Program-made: the position numbers and the translations under genes
Notes under the pieces: generated by a model
Database searches by the model: none
What the model saw: the letters and a program-made list of their open reading frames with translations, nothing else
Told to the model about the DNA's origin: nothing
Part shown: positions 33,044 to 43,713 of the stretch, one piece after another
Layout of the letters: every line of letters starts with the position of its first letter
Numbering within the stretch: position 1 is the stretch's first letter
From: Pyrus communis
Taxonomy: Eukaryota; Streptophyta; Magnoliopsida; Rosales; Rosaceae
Length of the DNA stretch: 64,000 bases
Reading direction: 5' to 3'
Assembly (NCBI RefSeq): GCF_963583255.1
Contig: NC_084803.1
Location: 26,572,428-26,636,427 of the forward strand

Positions 33044-35395
33044 ATGGAAAGATTTTTCAAGCCAAAGCCAATAGCACCATCTACTTGTTCGGGTAGTTCG
33101 AGCTCAAGACAAAATGAGTGTGACATTGATTTTAATAATCTTGAGAGAGACCCGGGAAAAAGAATTCGAATGAAGGACTATCCTTCTAATATTCAAGATG
33201 AGGTCCGCAGAGCATATTTGCAAATGGGACCTTGTAGGCCTACAAAGTATGAGTTCCCATACACTTTGCATGCAAAGAAAAAGCGACGATTTGTTGTTTC
33301 GTGGTTTGAAGAATATGATTGGTTGGAGTATAGTATATCTAAAGATGCGGCATTTTGTCTTCATTGCTATCTCTTTAAAATCAACTTTTCACAATTAGGA
33401 AGCGATGCCTTCACTGGGGTAGGCTTTAAGAAATGGAAGAATGCAAGAGAATGTTTTGACAAACATGTTGGTCCTATTGGTAGTTTCCACAATAAAGCTA
33501 GAGAAGCGGCTAGTTATCTAATGAACCAAAAGACACATATTGAAGCAGTTGTGATCAAACAATCAGAAGAAGAGTGTATGAAATATCGTCTTTGCTTGAA
33601 TGCATCAATAGATTGCACTAAGTTCTTGTTGCGACAAGGCCTTCCTTTTCGTGGCTGTGATGAAAGTGTCACTTCGAATAATAGGGGGAATTATTTAGAG
33701 CTCTTGCAATTCCTTGCAGATCATGATGAGAAAATAAAGGAAGTTGTGTTGGAAAATGCTCCGGGAAATCTCAAGCTAATAGCTCCTTCAATTCAAAAAG
33801 ATATTGTCAATTCATGTGCCTTCGAAACTATTAAGGCTATTATGAAAGAAGTGAAAGAGAGTAAATTCTTTTCTATAATGGTAGATGAATCACGTGATAT
33901 TTCAACAAAGGAGCAAATGGCGGTGATTTTGCGTTATGTGGACAACAAAGGTCAAGTAATTGAAAGGTTCGTGGGAGTCCAACATGTTACCGAAACAACT
34001 TCAAGTAAACTAAAGGAGTCCATTGATGAGTTCTTGAAACTACATGACTTGAGCTACTCCAACCTACGAGGTCAAGGTTATGATGGTGCGAGTAATATGA
34101 GAGGTGAGTTCAATGGCCTTAAAAAAAAAATTTTGGATGAAGAAAGTTGTGCATTTTATGTTCATTGTTTTGCTCATCAACTACAATTAGCTCTTGTTGC
34201 CGTAGCAAAGAAAAACTCCGATGTTGCCGCTTTTTTCACATTGACTAATAGTTTGGTAAATGTTGTTGGATGCTCATGTAAGCGTCGTGATGCACTTAGA
34301 GAGAAACAACAAGAAAATCTCTTGAAAGCTATTGAAAATGATTGTCTTGAAACGGGGCAAGGGTTAAATCAAGAAACTAGTCTCAAACGTGCTGGGGATA
34401 CACGGTGGAATTCACATTATGGTGCTTTGATTAGTTTGATTACAATGTTCTCATCTGTGGTGGATGTGCTTGACATGATTGTTGAAGATTGCTACAATGA
34501 TAGTGCTGGTGAAGCAAAAAGGTTATTAAAAGATTTACAATCTTTTGAGTTTGTGTTCCTCCTCTTTTTGATGAAATCCATATTAGGAGTTACAAACGAT
34601 TTGTCACAAGCATTGCAAAAAAAAGATCAAGAGATTGTGAATGCAATGGCTTTAGTCAAGACATGTAAAGAACAACTACGTTGCATGAGGAATGATGAAA
34701 ATTTTGATCTTTTGGTTGATAAAGTATCATCTTTTTGTGTTGAACATGAAATTGAGGTGCCTAATATGGATGATTTATATGTCATTCAAGGGAAGTCATT
34801 GCGTAAGGCTCCAAGAAAGACCAATCATCATCATTACAAAGTGGAGCTCTTTTTCGAGGTCATTGATTTCCAACTTACAGAATTAGATGATCGCTTCACT
34901 GAAGGTAATACCGAATTGCTTATTTGCTTGGCATGCTTGAGTCCGAATGATTCATTTGTAGCTTTTGATAAAGAGAAGCTTGTTCGCCTTGCTCATATGT
35001 ATCCTAAAGATTTCGCGGATCGAGATAGATCGGCACTTCAAGATCAACTTGATATTTACATTCATTTTGTGCGTTCTGATAATGATTTTTCTCAATTGCG
35101 GGGAATTAATGAGCTTGCTAAGAAAATGGTGGAGAAAGGGTTGCATCGAACATTTGCATATGTATATTTGCTTGTTCAGTTGGCTTTGGTTTTACCGGTT
35201 GTAACTGCTTCAGTGGAGAGGGCATTTTCCGCTATGAATATCATTAAGGGTCCACTTCGCAACAAAATGGGAGATCAATGGTTGAGTGACAGCTTAGTTG
35301 TTTACATTGAGAAATATGTTTTTTCATGTATTGGTAATGAAGCTATCATGGAACATTTTCAGACCATGAAACCTCGTCGTGGACGCTTGAATTAG
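33044..35395 (+). CDS. hAT transposase (TTF zinc finger, DUF4371, hAT dimerisation domain)
   Basis: A single uninterrupted frame of 783 residues from MERFFKPK to the stop at 35393-35395. An in-frame ATG eight codons upstream (33020) is less likely because it falls in a probable leader intron. A TTF-type zinc-finger region lies near residues 60-150 (FCLHCYLFK). DUF4371/RNase H-like sequence with two acidic motifs follows: FSIMVDESRD with Asp281 and GQGYDGASNM with Asp347. The CxxH motif HCFAHQLQLA and the conserved DTRWNSHYGAL come next. The C-terminal dimerisation domain reads TASVERAFSAMNIIK near residues 720-760. In this family the protein binds the terminal repeats in the nucleus and performs cut-and-paste transposition. 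No stop or frameshift is seen, and the element's ends and target duplication are intact, so it may be recent or even functional. Confidence 0.92.
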   Translation: MERFFKPKPIAPSTCSGSSSSRQNECDIDFNNLERDPGKRIRMKDYPSNIQDEVRRAYLQMGPCRPTKYEFPYTLHAKKKRRFVVSWFEEYDWLEYSISKDAAFCLHCYLFKINFSQLGSDAFTGVGFKKWKNARECFDKHVGPIGSFHNKAREAASYLMNQKTHIEAVVIKQSEEECMKYRLCLNASIDCTKFLLRQGLPFRGCDESVTSNNRGNYLELLQFLADHDEKIKEVVLENAPGNLKLIAPSIQKDIVNSCAFETIKAIMKEVKESKFFSIMVDESRDISTKEQMAVILRYVDNKGQVIERFVGVQHVTETTSSKLKESIDEFLKLHDLSYSNLRGQGYDGASNMRGEFNGLKKKILDEESCAFYVHCFAHQLQLALVAVAKKNSDVAAFFTLTNSLVNVVGCSCKRRDALREKQQENLLKAIENDCLETGQGLNQETSLKRAGDTRWNSHYGALISLITMFSSVVDVLDMIVEDCYNDSAGEAKRLLKDLQSFEFVFLLFLMKSILGVTNDLSQALQKKDQEIVNAMALVKTCKEQLRCMRNDENFDLLVDKVSSFCVEHEIEVPNMDDLYVIQGKSLRKAPRKTNHHHYKVELFFEVIDFQLTELDDRFTEGNTELLICLACLSPNDSFVAFDKEKLVRLAHMYPKDFADRDRSALQDQLDIYIHFVRSDNDFSQLRGINELAKKMVEKGLHRTFAYVYLLVQLALVLPVVTASVERAFSAMNIIKGPLRNKMGDQWLSDSLVVYIEKYVFSCIGNEAIMEHFQTMKPRRGRLN

Positions 35396-36144
35396 GATTT
35401 TATAGCTTGTAATATTGTTATGCAAATGATTTTTGAATAAAATGTATTATATTTAACTTTTCAATGTTATTTTTGTCTATAAATTTTTTAACCTTTACTA
35501 TTGGGACCCCTCGAGTTTAAAATCCTGGATCCGCCACTGACCCCGAGCCTCCTAAGGACCTCACCAAGCTTCCTACAAGCTTGAAATTCCCAAAAACACA
35601 AGAATTAACGTGTGCATGAACAGTGACCAAAGCGGGGTATCCCGAGTTCAATGTGAAAACGAAGGTATCCTTACCTGAAATGGGTATGGTTGAACTCCTA
35701 CGGACCTCACGAGCACGAATATGTAATTTGTTCCCTCGATTTGTGAAGGTTTGGATGGTTTTTGGGTGTGTCCGTACAAGAAGAATAGAAATGGGAGAGA
35801 GAGAGGGCTCGGGACAGGGATACATGATAGGGAAAAGGGTGAGGGGGTGTGGGAGAGTGTGTGTGTGGTCCAAAACCTGCCAACAAAATCCAAAAACAAC
35901 CACACAACGAAATAACCACACTAGGGGCAAAAACGTCATTTCACCCCTACGGTTCGAAAATCTGGAACGGGCTGTCACAGTTATTAATAGTCAAAATTTA
36001 ACACCAAATTTTATAAATGTCACGTTTTATAAAAACTTTCAATTATAACGGAAAACTCACGTGAATAAAGTTAAATACCCTCAAAATCCACATCCATATA
36101 TAGAAGAAATTCAAGAAAGTTTGGGATTCAAGATTGCGGTCATG

Positions 36145-36430
36145 GGTGTCTCCCTAACATTCCTGATGCCTGTAATGAATAGTTGTTTCTCCATTTGCTC
36201 CGTTAGCATATTTGCATCTTGAACAAGCGCACCAATTCTCATTTGCATGTCAATGCATCGTGTTTGTGCGATACTCAGTGCCCAAATGAATGTTTCAGAG
36301 TCACGAGCCGATTGGGTAGAAAATCACCGTACAGCTGCCAAAAGTTATCTTTCTTATCAAATGTGTACAAAATGAGGCATGCTAACCTCAGATCCCAATC
36401 TGTTGCCAACTTGCCAGTGACTATTTTTCC
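36145..36430 (-). pseudogene. PTAC14-like SET-domain protein fragment
   Basis: The minus strand reads WDLRLACLILYTFDKKDNFW then QLYGDFLP, and, after a frame change and a gap of roughly 55-60 family residues, IWALSIAQTRC and MRIGALVQDANML. These two blocks are characteristic of the plastid-transcription protein PTAC14 (a SET-domain, Rubisco-LSMT-like protein of the plastid-encoded polymerase complex). The piece lacks both ends of the gene, contains a frame break, and stops between solo LTR C and the HIT4-like locus. It is a dead fragment, perhaps carried here by a transposon. Confidence 0.65.
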
Positions 36431-38701
36431 TCATTGAAAAACTATGTAGTTAGAAGAGGCCGCAATTGAGAATATTTTCCATTACATTACCGACTACGTT
36501 CTTATGTTTATTTGGTTTTAATTTTAAGGATATTTAAGCCTATTTAAATGCTATTCATATTATTTTTAAATTTTTCAAAAAACTAACGTTTATAAAATTA
36601 AATATTAAATTTTGACTAATATCGATAAAAACTCCCTATTTCCCAACCATCTAAAATCCGGATTCATCTAATTAAACAATTTTGACGCAAAACACAAAAT
36701 CCTCTCTCTCTTACCAAAATTCGAATACGCATCCACCGCCAAACCCTATTTCTCTCTCTTCCGTTTCAGGCGAGGCAAGTTGAGCCTGAGAGTAGCAAAG
36801 CTGCTGGCTGCAAAAAAATGAGGAGAGGCACCAAGAGGAAGGCGGAGGCAGACAAGCACAAGGAATCGAGCAAAGCGACAAGGACGACTCGGACGACGAA
36901 GCGGGTGAAGAAATCGGAGGACCCCCGCAACTTGCAAAATCTATGGAAGGCTGCATTCCCTGTTGGCACCAACAATGTCTACCTCTTAGGCTACACTGAG
37001 CTTTAGCTTACTTGTCTTCTCTCACCTGCCCACCTTCTCTGTTCTGTTTTCTTTATCCCGTTGCATTTGAATTCGGAAACCCGCATTGTCTTTTTCGCAG
37101 CTCAATCGGTCTCCATCAATGGCGAAAACAAAGTTGTTTGCATACCGGTGATGGTCGCGGTGAGTTTCAACAGCTCCTCTCTGTTTGCTCTGCAAAACTA
37201 GATTAGACATATGGTCCACTCCTTTTAATTTTCAAAACACAAAGCAAAAGAGAAAAACCCTTTATTTTTTGGAAGCTGGACTTCATACTGTTTAACTAAC
37301 TATAACGAGACTGGTTTACTGATTCTTCATACTATATATTCAGTTGAGTTTCTTAGACTGCAATGCTTGCTTCGTAGAAATGGTTTTTGTCTTTGTTTTT
37401 CGTTGTATATCTCATGTTTGTAGAAAATGATTTATTTGGTTATGAAAAAGCAAATGAAGTTGCTGTTGCAGTTGCGTTGCCGGGTATTTTTTTTATATGG
37501 AATTTGCATCCTACATTTCTTCTTTCCTTTGTAATTTGTTTCTTTCAACTTTTTACCTGGTTTGTTGTAAATGATTAACATTTTGGCAACCGCTAAACCT
37601 GATTTGTAATGTTCTTGTGCGTTAGAATGCGTATTCTTGATCTCTTGCTTGCTAAATTCTTTTGATTATGATTTTGCTTTGTTACAGGTTGTGTCGCCTT
37701 TCCCCCCTTCCGATATGATTGGGATTAACTCAGTTCAGAGAGAAGCGGAAGAAATAATTCCCATGAAACAAATGAAAATGGTTGGATTCCGTGTATTCCT
37801 ATGGAGAATAGGTGCACTTTGAGTGTTGGTGGTTTTGAACTGATTTTAGGACAAGCTTCTGTATTGACTTTTGTTTGTCAATGTCTTGATATCGTTGTGC
37901 ACTTCGAACTTTCTACAGAGACAGCCAAGTTGATAGACTTTGTGTGGTTTCTTGACAATTAAGTATAATAGTCTTGAAGAGCCATGTTTTTTTTCTGCTT
38001 TGCAGGAATTTTTATATAAAAAAAATTAAAATGAGTAAATCTTGATTGATCTATTTGTAGTTGCTTTTCTGACACTTTTCATCAAAGGTTAGTTTATAGA
38101 CATTAGTCACAGTATGTTGATTTGCTACTGAATGACTTACTGTTCAACATACATGACAATGTTTAACTGAACCTATATCATAACATTAATTTTGACTTGT
38201 GTGTCTGATTTTGTCATTGGCTGGCTTTTAACCCTGGATTGAGGTTAACCAGTGAAGCCTCCTTAGCTGTATCTTGTCTTAACTGAAAGCCTTCGTTTGT
38301 ACTTGAGATCATGTGCCATACATTGACATGCATGCTCTATATAAATTATAAAGTATCCTGGGTCTGAGTTGACATATATGCCTTAGACAGAGTGGGTTAT
38401 GTCTTTGTCATTGCAACTTTCTTTCTGTCCTCTGTTTTACAAGTATTCTGTTACCTCTGTTGTGTTTTGGGTTCTGCTGTTGAGTTTTCTTACGCTCATT
38501 TTTTTTTTCAGATCAGTTTTTATTTATTTGTACCTTATTCGACGATTTACAGTTTTATGGCTATTTTATATTTATGTTATTGCAGAGCTGCTTTGAAACA
38601 CATGAAGATAGAGCGACTCAAGAAATTTGAGTACTGCTTGCCATGTAGGTTTCCAAAATTCTCTTTTGCTGTTACGCTCGCCTAATCTCACATTATCTGA
38701 T

Positions 38702-38731
38702 ACTCTCTCTCTCTCTCTCTCGCTCTCTCTC
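38702..38731. repeat. (TC)n microsatellite in a HIT4 intron
   Basis: About fifteen CT/TC dinucleotides with one GC interruption. Confidence 0.9.
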
Positions 38732-39878
38732 AAGAATGTTTTTCAAATTTTGTATTGTTACGGAGTGAAAACAGTATCTACATGTTACAAAAAAATATGT
38801 ACGTAAACTTGCGGCTTGATTTTGCTATTTTTTGGTTATTGACATAGGATGGTTCAGTTCATGTTTGATGGTGATTAATCATCATTGTTTACAGTGCATG
38901 CTAGACTGTACTGTTTTACATATATTTATGTTTTTTTATTTTTTTTATTTTTTTGGGTGAACTGTACTGGTTTTGACATCTGGTCATTCTATCAACCCTT
39001 CAAGGAAGATGAGCTCGAGCAGAGCACTGAGGTCCCAATAATGTTTCCAGGAGAGCCAAAGTCGGTAAGGGTAATAATTATTAGTTAAACAAAGCCATGG
39101 ACAAAAACTATTTTGATATGAATTGTATGGGTCTATCTGGGTTTACGGATTTGATGAGCAGGAGTGAAGAAGGGCTTAAATCTAAGTAATCCAGGATATT
39201 CAAGAATTAGTTCCTAAATTGAAAAGATATATAAAAAAGAATTGGGAAAAGAAAGACTGGACTAGGTTAGCTTCCAGACATGTAGCAATGCCTAAAATAA
39301 TATTCTTTTCTTCCTACATCCTCATCTGTTCTTTCATCTGAACTTTAATTTAAGTACAACACATGGGCATGCTTTCAGTGAGATATTTGTCAAACATTCT
39401 GTTACTGTTGGATAACAGTTTCCTTATTTGGTTTTGCGCGCCTCCATTTGAACCCTATGAGGCTTATGCTGGTTGTCAATGTCCATAAATTTCTGGAATT
39501 GGACCAATAAATTACAAGATCAAGCTTTTCATTTCTGCTTTTGCACAAACAACATACTCCTTGATGTACTCATGTGAATTTGAATGATTACTGTATACTT
39601 TCAGGTCTCTTGTGAAGTGACTTTCTTTTATGGCCCTTTCAGGTTAACTGTGAATTTGATTGGGAATTGGATGAACTGGAGGTACGTAATCAAGTTTTTG
39701 ATGTTTGTGCATGTTTTGGATCAATTTAGTTGTGAAATCACATGGCTTATCGTGCTTCTTATCAACTGTCTTTTGCATCCGGTTGCTGTCCGTTGACACA
39801 GACACGGTTATTTTAATTGCTAGGCTTATTTTATTATAGCCCCACTATTCAAGTATTTAGATTATTTATGCTTTGTAG

Positions 39879-40220
39879 GGCTGGTTTGGTATTGCTGTGC
39901 TTTGAAAAAAAGCTGATTCTGCTGTGCTGTGAGAATAAGCGGCTGTGAAATAAAGCAGCAGAGTGTTTGGTAAACTTTTTTGTAAAAGTGCTTTTGAAAA
40001 AAAAAAACAGTATTATAGTGTTTGGTAAACTTTTATGTAAAACAGATGTGAAAAAAAGCCGATTTTTCAAAGCTGGGTTTTGCAGCTTCTTGTTTTTGGC
40101 TTTTTTTCACCAAAAACTGTGAAAAAAAGCTGAAGCTGAATGTTTACCAAACACAAAAACAGCTCCCAGCTTTTTTTGATACCAGCTTTTTTCAGAATCA
40201 CCTCAGTGCCAAACCAGGTC
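39879..40220. mobile_element. MITE (GG(G/A)CTGGTTTGG-type ends) in a HIT4 intron
   Basis: The left end GGGCTGGTTTGGTATTGCTG is matched by the reverse complement of the right end (GACCTGGTTTGGCACTGAGG). Inside are self-complementary runs of AAAAAAAGCTG and CAGCTTTTTT and two GTGTTTGGTAAAC blocks. It is about 342 bp with no coding sequence. The clear end repeats make it a MITE. The target duplication is not obvious, so the superfamily is uncertain. Confidence 0.65.
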
Positions 40221-42591
40221 GTAGTCTTATATAAGAAATCATTACATTGACAGTATCTGGCATTTTTCAGGCAATTACAAATACATCAACGATGCATTAA
40301 TACATGATGGAATTACTTGAAAAATGCCAGTATCTGGCATTGATGAGATTATTGACTCCCTTTTTCATCAATTTGACCCAGGAATGTCTCCAACCCCCAA
40401 AAAGAGATCTGATGATATAAAAAGAAGTGTGTTAACATCTATTTATTGATTTACTTTTTTTTTTTTTTTATTCTTCAAGTACTAGTGTGTTTGCAACCTT
40501 GCATTCTTGTAACCATTTTAACTAGTTACAAACATTTGGTAGGTTTTGATCTGTGAAGTGTTAATAGCATGTCCTGGTGACTTCTTATTGCTTATTATCT
40601 CTGTCAAGGCGATGCTGTTGACTGTTGTTAGAATTTTTTTTGATTCCTGGCTTAGCTGAGTTTTGTTGAATTTGTTCCCCTGCCAAACCCCTCTCCTTAA
40701 GAACAAATTGATGATATGAAAAGCAATAAAGAGCATTGCACTAAATTGCATCTAAATCTGTAGGAGTGCACTGATAAACTGATAGAAGAGGAGGAATTAT
40801 CTGCAGACCAGAAGGATGAATTCAAGGTAAAATGTACTAAAGATGCATAATTTCCCACTTCTCTCTGCCTGTTTCCCCTCTTTTTGCACCAGTAGTGACA
40901 GGTTTTCCTTTTTTGTTCTATCTCAGGAGTTTGTCAAGGAGAAAGTCCATGAACAAAAGAAATATAATCGAGAGGTATTTTCTTTTTGGCAGATATCATG
41001 AATTGTATTTGTGCGTTTGAACAATATTTTTCTAAAAGTATACTCTGTTTTTCAGCGGTTTAACTTTTATATTTCTCTTTTCTATTCTTTTATAGGCCAG
41101 GGAAACCCGGAGAAAAGCCATTGAAGAAATGAGTGAAGAAGCTAAAACAGCATTTGAAAATGTGAGGTTTTACAAGTTCTACCCAGTACATACACCAGAT
41201 ACTCCTGACATTTCTATTGTTAAGGTAACGTCCCAAACACTGATATTTTGGATTTATATTGGTATGTGAAAGCAGCTTTGATTCAGTTTACAAGGTTGAG
41301 GGTTGCGGATAGTTGTCATGTTTTAAAGGTGGATGTTCAAAATATGTTGAATGGTCTATGGTTTTCCATCTTGAATGTCTTTAATGTTGCTTCTTGTTCA
41401 TTGGAAAATTTGGCTGAATCAGAGGTCATGTTGCTTTACTGAGCAGATGCAGCTGGTTTTCCAAATGTATTGGTTGTAGCACTATCACTATCAGTCGCTA
41501 GGATAAAGTTTCTGTCTGGTTATATGGGATCGGATTTGTGTCATTAATGCCAACTATTTTGTGTTCAATAGGGTTTTATGCCTAAGTTCTCTGTTTCTCT
41601 AGCTTCGTTTCTCAAAAGAAGTTAGATCTTGCATCTTGTAGGCATTTTTTGTAGTGGGTTTGAAGTTTAAAGTTTAAACAGAGGGGTTCTACGTGATGGT
41701 TTCTGTAGGGTAGCTGTTTTTGTTTAATGTGGAGAGGAAGAAAGTAAACTAACTATTTGGCTAGATTTTTTCTTAAAATATATTCGATTTTAAGGCATAA
41801 TCTGGATATTCAATGCCTTTGATAATAGTACGTAATATTGGATAATGAAAATAACAGAATTAAGCCATGTCAAGTTGTCAACAGACCATTGCAAAAGTAA
41901 AAACAAAGGAGAGGAAAGCTCGTATTGCCTTTTTGTTGGTGGGTTGTAGGGATTAAACACCTAACAAAGAGATCTAGAATGAGTACGAAGAGGAAGTGAA
42001 GAGTGGGAGTCGGAAGGTGATAACCTTGAGTTCTAAAGGCCGTGTGAGCACAGCTGTGATCGTGGATTCTGATGTTATACGGTAATGATTCAAAATTTAG
42101 GCCTGACTTGAAGAGAATCCAGATCCTGAGAAAGTGTACGTGAAGACAGTTGGGCTTCCTCACTGTAAAATCATGAATATAGTTCGTATTTTGAAAGTCA
42201 AATTCACAAACTTAGCTTCTCATGACATGCATGAAAGAATCATATTGGCTTCTCTGATTATCTTGATAGGAAGTTGGTGTAGCAAATGCTTAAGCTTGGT
42301 AGTGATATCTTTTCAACTTATTGACTGTTCGTAAAATCAAATAGTAAGTATTGTGATTTTTCGGGGGTTGGTATGATGGTCAAGACATCCTCTCCTTGGC
42401 CTTTCTTTGTTTTTTCGTTTGTCATTCCCCCTTTTTAGCATGTTTCTATTTAATTGATGCTTTAGGGTTTAGAGCCCTTCAATATATTTACTCTGTTTGG
42501 CTGGTCTTGCCTTGCAGGCTCCATTCATCAACAGGTATTATGGCAAGGCTCATGAGCTGTTGTGATCACCAAGGTCAAGAAGGTGCCAGAT

Positions 42592-42832
42592 TGAAAGTCC
42601 CGAGCCTCGTTTGGCTGTGCTGAATTAAGCACTCTGTCGAAGACTTGATTGTTGTTTATACTACAAGGTAAGGTATGGGAGGCAATGCCCCTGGTGCCTC
42701 GATATCAAGGCATGAAAGTCTCGAGCCTCGTTTGGCTGTGCTGAATTAAGTACTCTGCCGAAGACTTGATTGTTGTTTATACAAGGTAACGTATGGGAGG
42801 CAATCCCCCAGGTGCCTCAATATAGAATGCCT
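42592..42832. repeat. tandem duplication, 121-bp unit, downstream of HIT4 stop
   Basis: The block starting TGAAAGTCCCGAGCC at 42592 recurs at 42713 with a handful of changes. Both copies contain CTCGTTTGGCTGTGCTG and GAAGACTTGATTGTTG. It lies directly after the HIT4-like stop codon, probably within the former 3'UTR. Confidence 0.85.
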
Positions 42833-43351
42833 TGAATGCCGTCGAGATGTCTCGACCCAGGACGGATGTAAACTTGTAGATTCAGAAGTTATAGATAGAA
42901 GTTGAGGTGCTCTTGTACATAGGAGCAGGAAGATGTAAGATACATTGAGGCATTCGAATTTTGTACTAGTGGCGCTGAGAAGCTGGAATTTTGTACTAGT
43001 TGTGGAGAAATATTTGTCAACCGATTGACATTCGATTTGTATTAGAAAATTTGGTCGCACACAAAGCACAAAACTGAAACTTGTACATTGTAAATGGAAC
43101 TTGGAGGCAGCAATCGCTACCAAATCGCAGTCTAGAAATAACGAAACAAAGCAGGCTCAGGCTCTTTCATTAATTAATTAACGTGGTTAAGTATCTGTTA
43201 ATACATATCAAGAGCTTAAAAACCTCCCAACCCCTGGACACAAACGCCTCCTTACTACGCTCGAAATGCTAATAGTACAAGACGGCCCTCTAAATTTACT
43301 GCTACATGAACAAACAAATTAGAATGCCGGCCTGAGTTATTTCAGCCTAGG
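42833..43351. other. intergenic spacer
   Basis: No recognisable gene. A short doubled phrase (GAATTTTGTACTAGT at about 42956 and 42987) is the only structure noted. Confidence 0.4.
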
Positions 43352-43713
43352 CTTTTTAGCCAAAATAATTATTGAGATTAACATGACTTCTTACTTTGGT
43401 TTCAGAGATTTGAATTCAATAAAAGTGATCTCTAAGTTTGTTCATCTTAAATCATTTTGGTCATTACGTGAAAAATCTTCATTAAATAAAGATAAAATAA
43501 CAAAAATACTCTCAATTTTTGTAAAATCATTTTGGCCCGTGTTTATTAAATTGAAAGTATTTTTATCATTTTAGTCCTTATTTAATAGAATATTTCACGG
43601 AAGGACAAAATGATTGATGGTGGACAAACTCAGGGACTACTTCTATTGATTTCAAATTATAAGAACCAAAATGATGAGTTATGCCAATCTCAATAACCAT
43701 TTTGACTAAAAAG
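43352..43713. mobile_element. fold-back MITE, arms of about 150 bp
   Basis: The left arm from CTTTTTAGCCAAAATAATTA is matched over roughly 140-150 bp by the reverse complement of the right arm (ending TTTTGACTAAAAAG). The match includes TTATTGAGATT and TTTGGTTTC/TTTTGGTTC blocks, so nearly the whole element could form one long hairpin. There is no coding sequence. A transcript could yield small RNAs, but that is inference. Confidence 0.7.

Larger units (their letters stand above)
32336..35539 (+). mobile_element. complete 3204-bp hAT transposon inserted in solo LTR C
   Basis: The left terminus CAGGGACGGATCTA is an imperfect inverted copy of the right terminus (reverse complement CAGTGGCGGATCCA). 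ACCCCGAG is duplicated on both sides (32328-32335, 35540-35547), exactly 8 bp as in hAT elements, and the uninterrupted target is seen in LTRs A and B. The element carries one long transposase gene. Near the left end is a perfect 11-bp hairpin (32354-32364 with 32367-32377, loop GG). The motif GGACCCCTCG occurs at 32372, 32415 and 35504, so both subterminal regions share it, as expected of transposase binding sites. Confidence 0.93.
30593..35979 (-). mobile_element. solo LTR C, Ty3/gypsy family, split by a hAT transposon
   Basis: On the minus strand it starts TGTGACAGCCCGTTCC (right end) and ends CGGGGTGTGTCA (left end). GTTAT is duplicated at 30588-30592 and 35980-35984. Removing the hAT element and one copy of its 8-bp duplication leaves 2175 bp, the length of LTRs A and B. 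The candidate intron corresponds to 32223-31785. It is inverted relative to LTR B, 520 bp away, but has its own target duplication, so it is an independent insertion. Confidence 0.92.
36818..42565 (+). pseudogene. HIT4: HIT4-like (HEAT INTOLERANT 4) gene, 5' half damaged
   Basis: Recognisable exons are 36818-37001 (start MRRGTKRKAEADK, then DPRNLQNLWKAAFPVGT), 37101-37159, 37688-37811, 38586-38644, about 38985-39064, 39643-39681, 40764-40826, 40927-40974, 41096-41224 and 42518-42565 (stop TGA). The last five have clean GT-AG sites and join in frame (EEEELSADQKDEFK to FINRYYGKAHELL). The front is damaged. About 35 residues normally following AFPVGT are missing. The first donor reads TT instead of GT. 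One base is lost after MKQMKMV, shifting frame. The exon normally between VPYIP and RAALKHMK is not found, and no AG precedes FYQPFKEDE. In Arabidopsis HIT4 is a nuclear protein needed for heat-induced chromocentre decondensation and release of silencing. This copy is probably a decaying duplicate. A spliced partial product cannot be excluded. Confidence 0.78.

Noticed and set aside
27921..35979. Inverted LTRs B and C as terminal inverted repeats of a DNA transposon
   Set aside because: Each carries its own 5-bp duplication and TG...CA ends, so they are two independent solo LTRs that happen to face each other.
40254..40331. Small inverted repeat (CTGGCATTTTTCA arms) as a microRNA precursor
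   Set aside because: The loop is long and AT-rich, the stem is short, and no known mature miRNA sequence is recognised.
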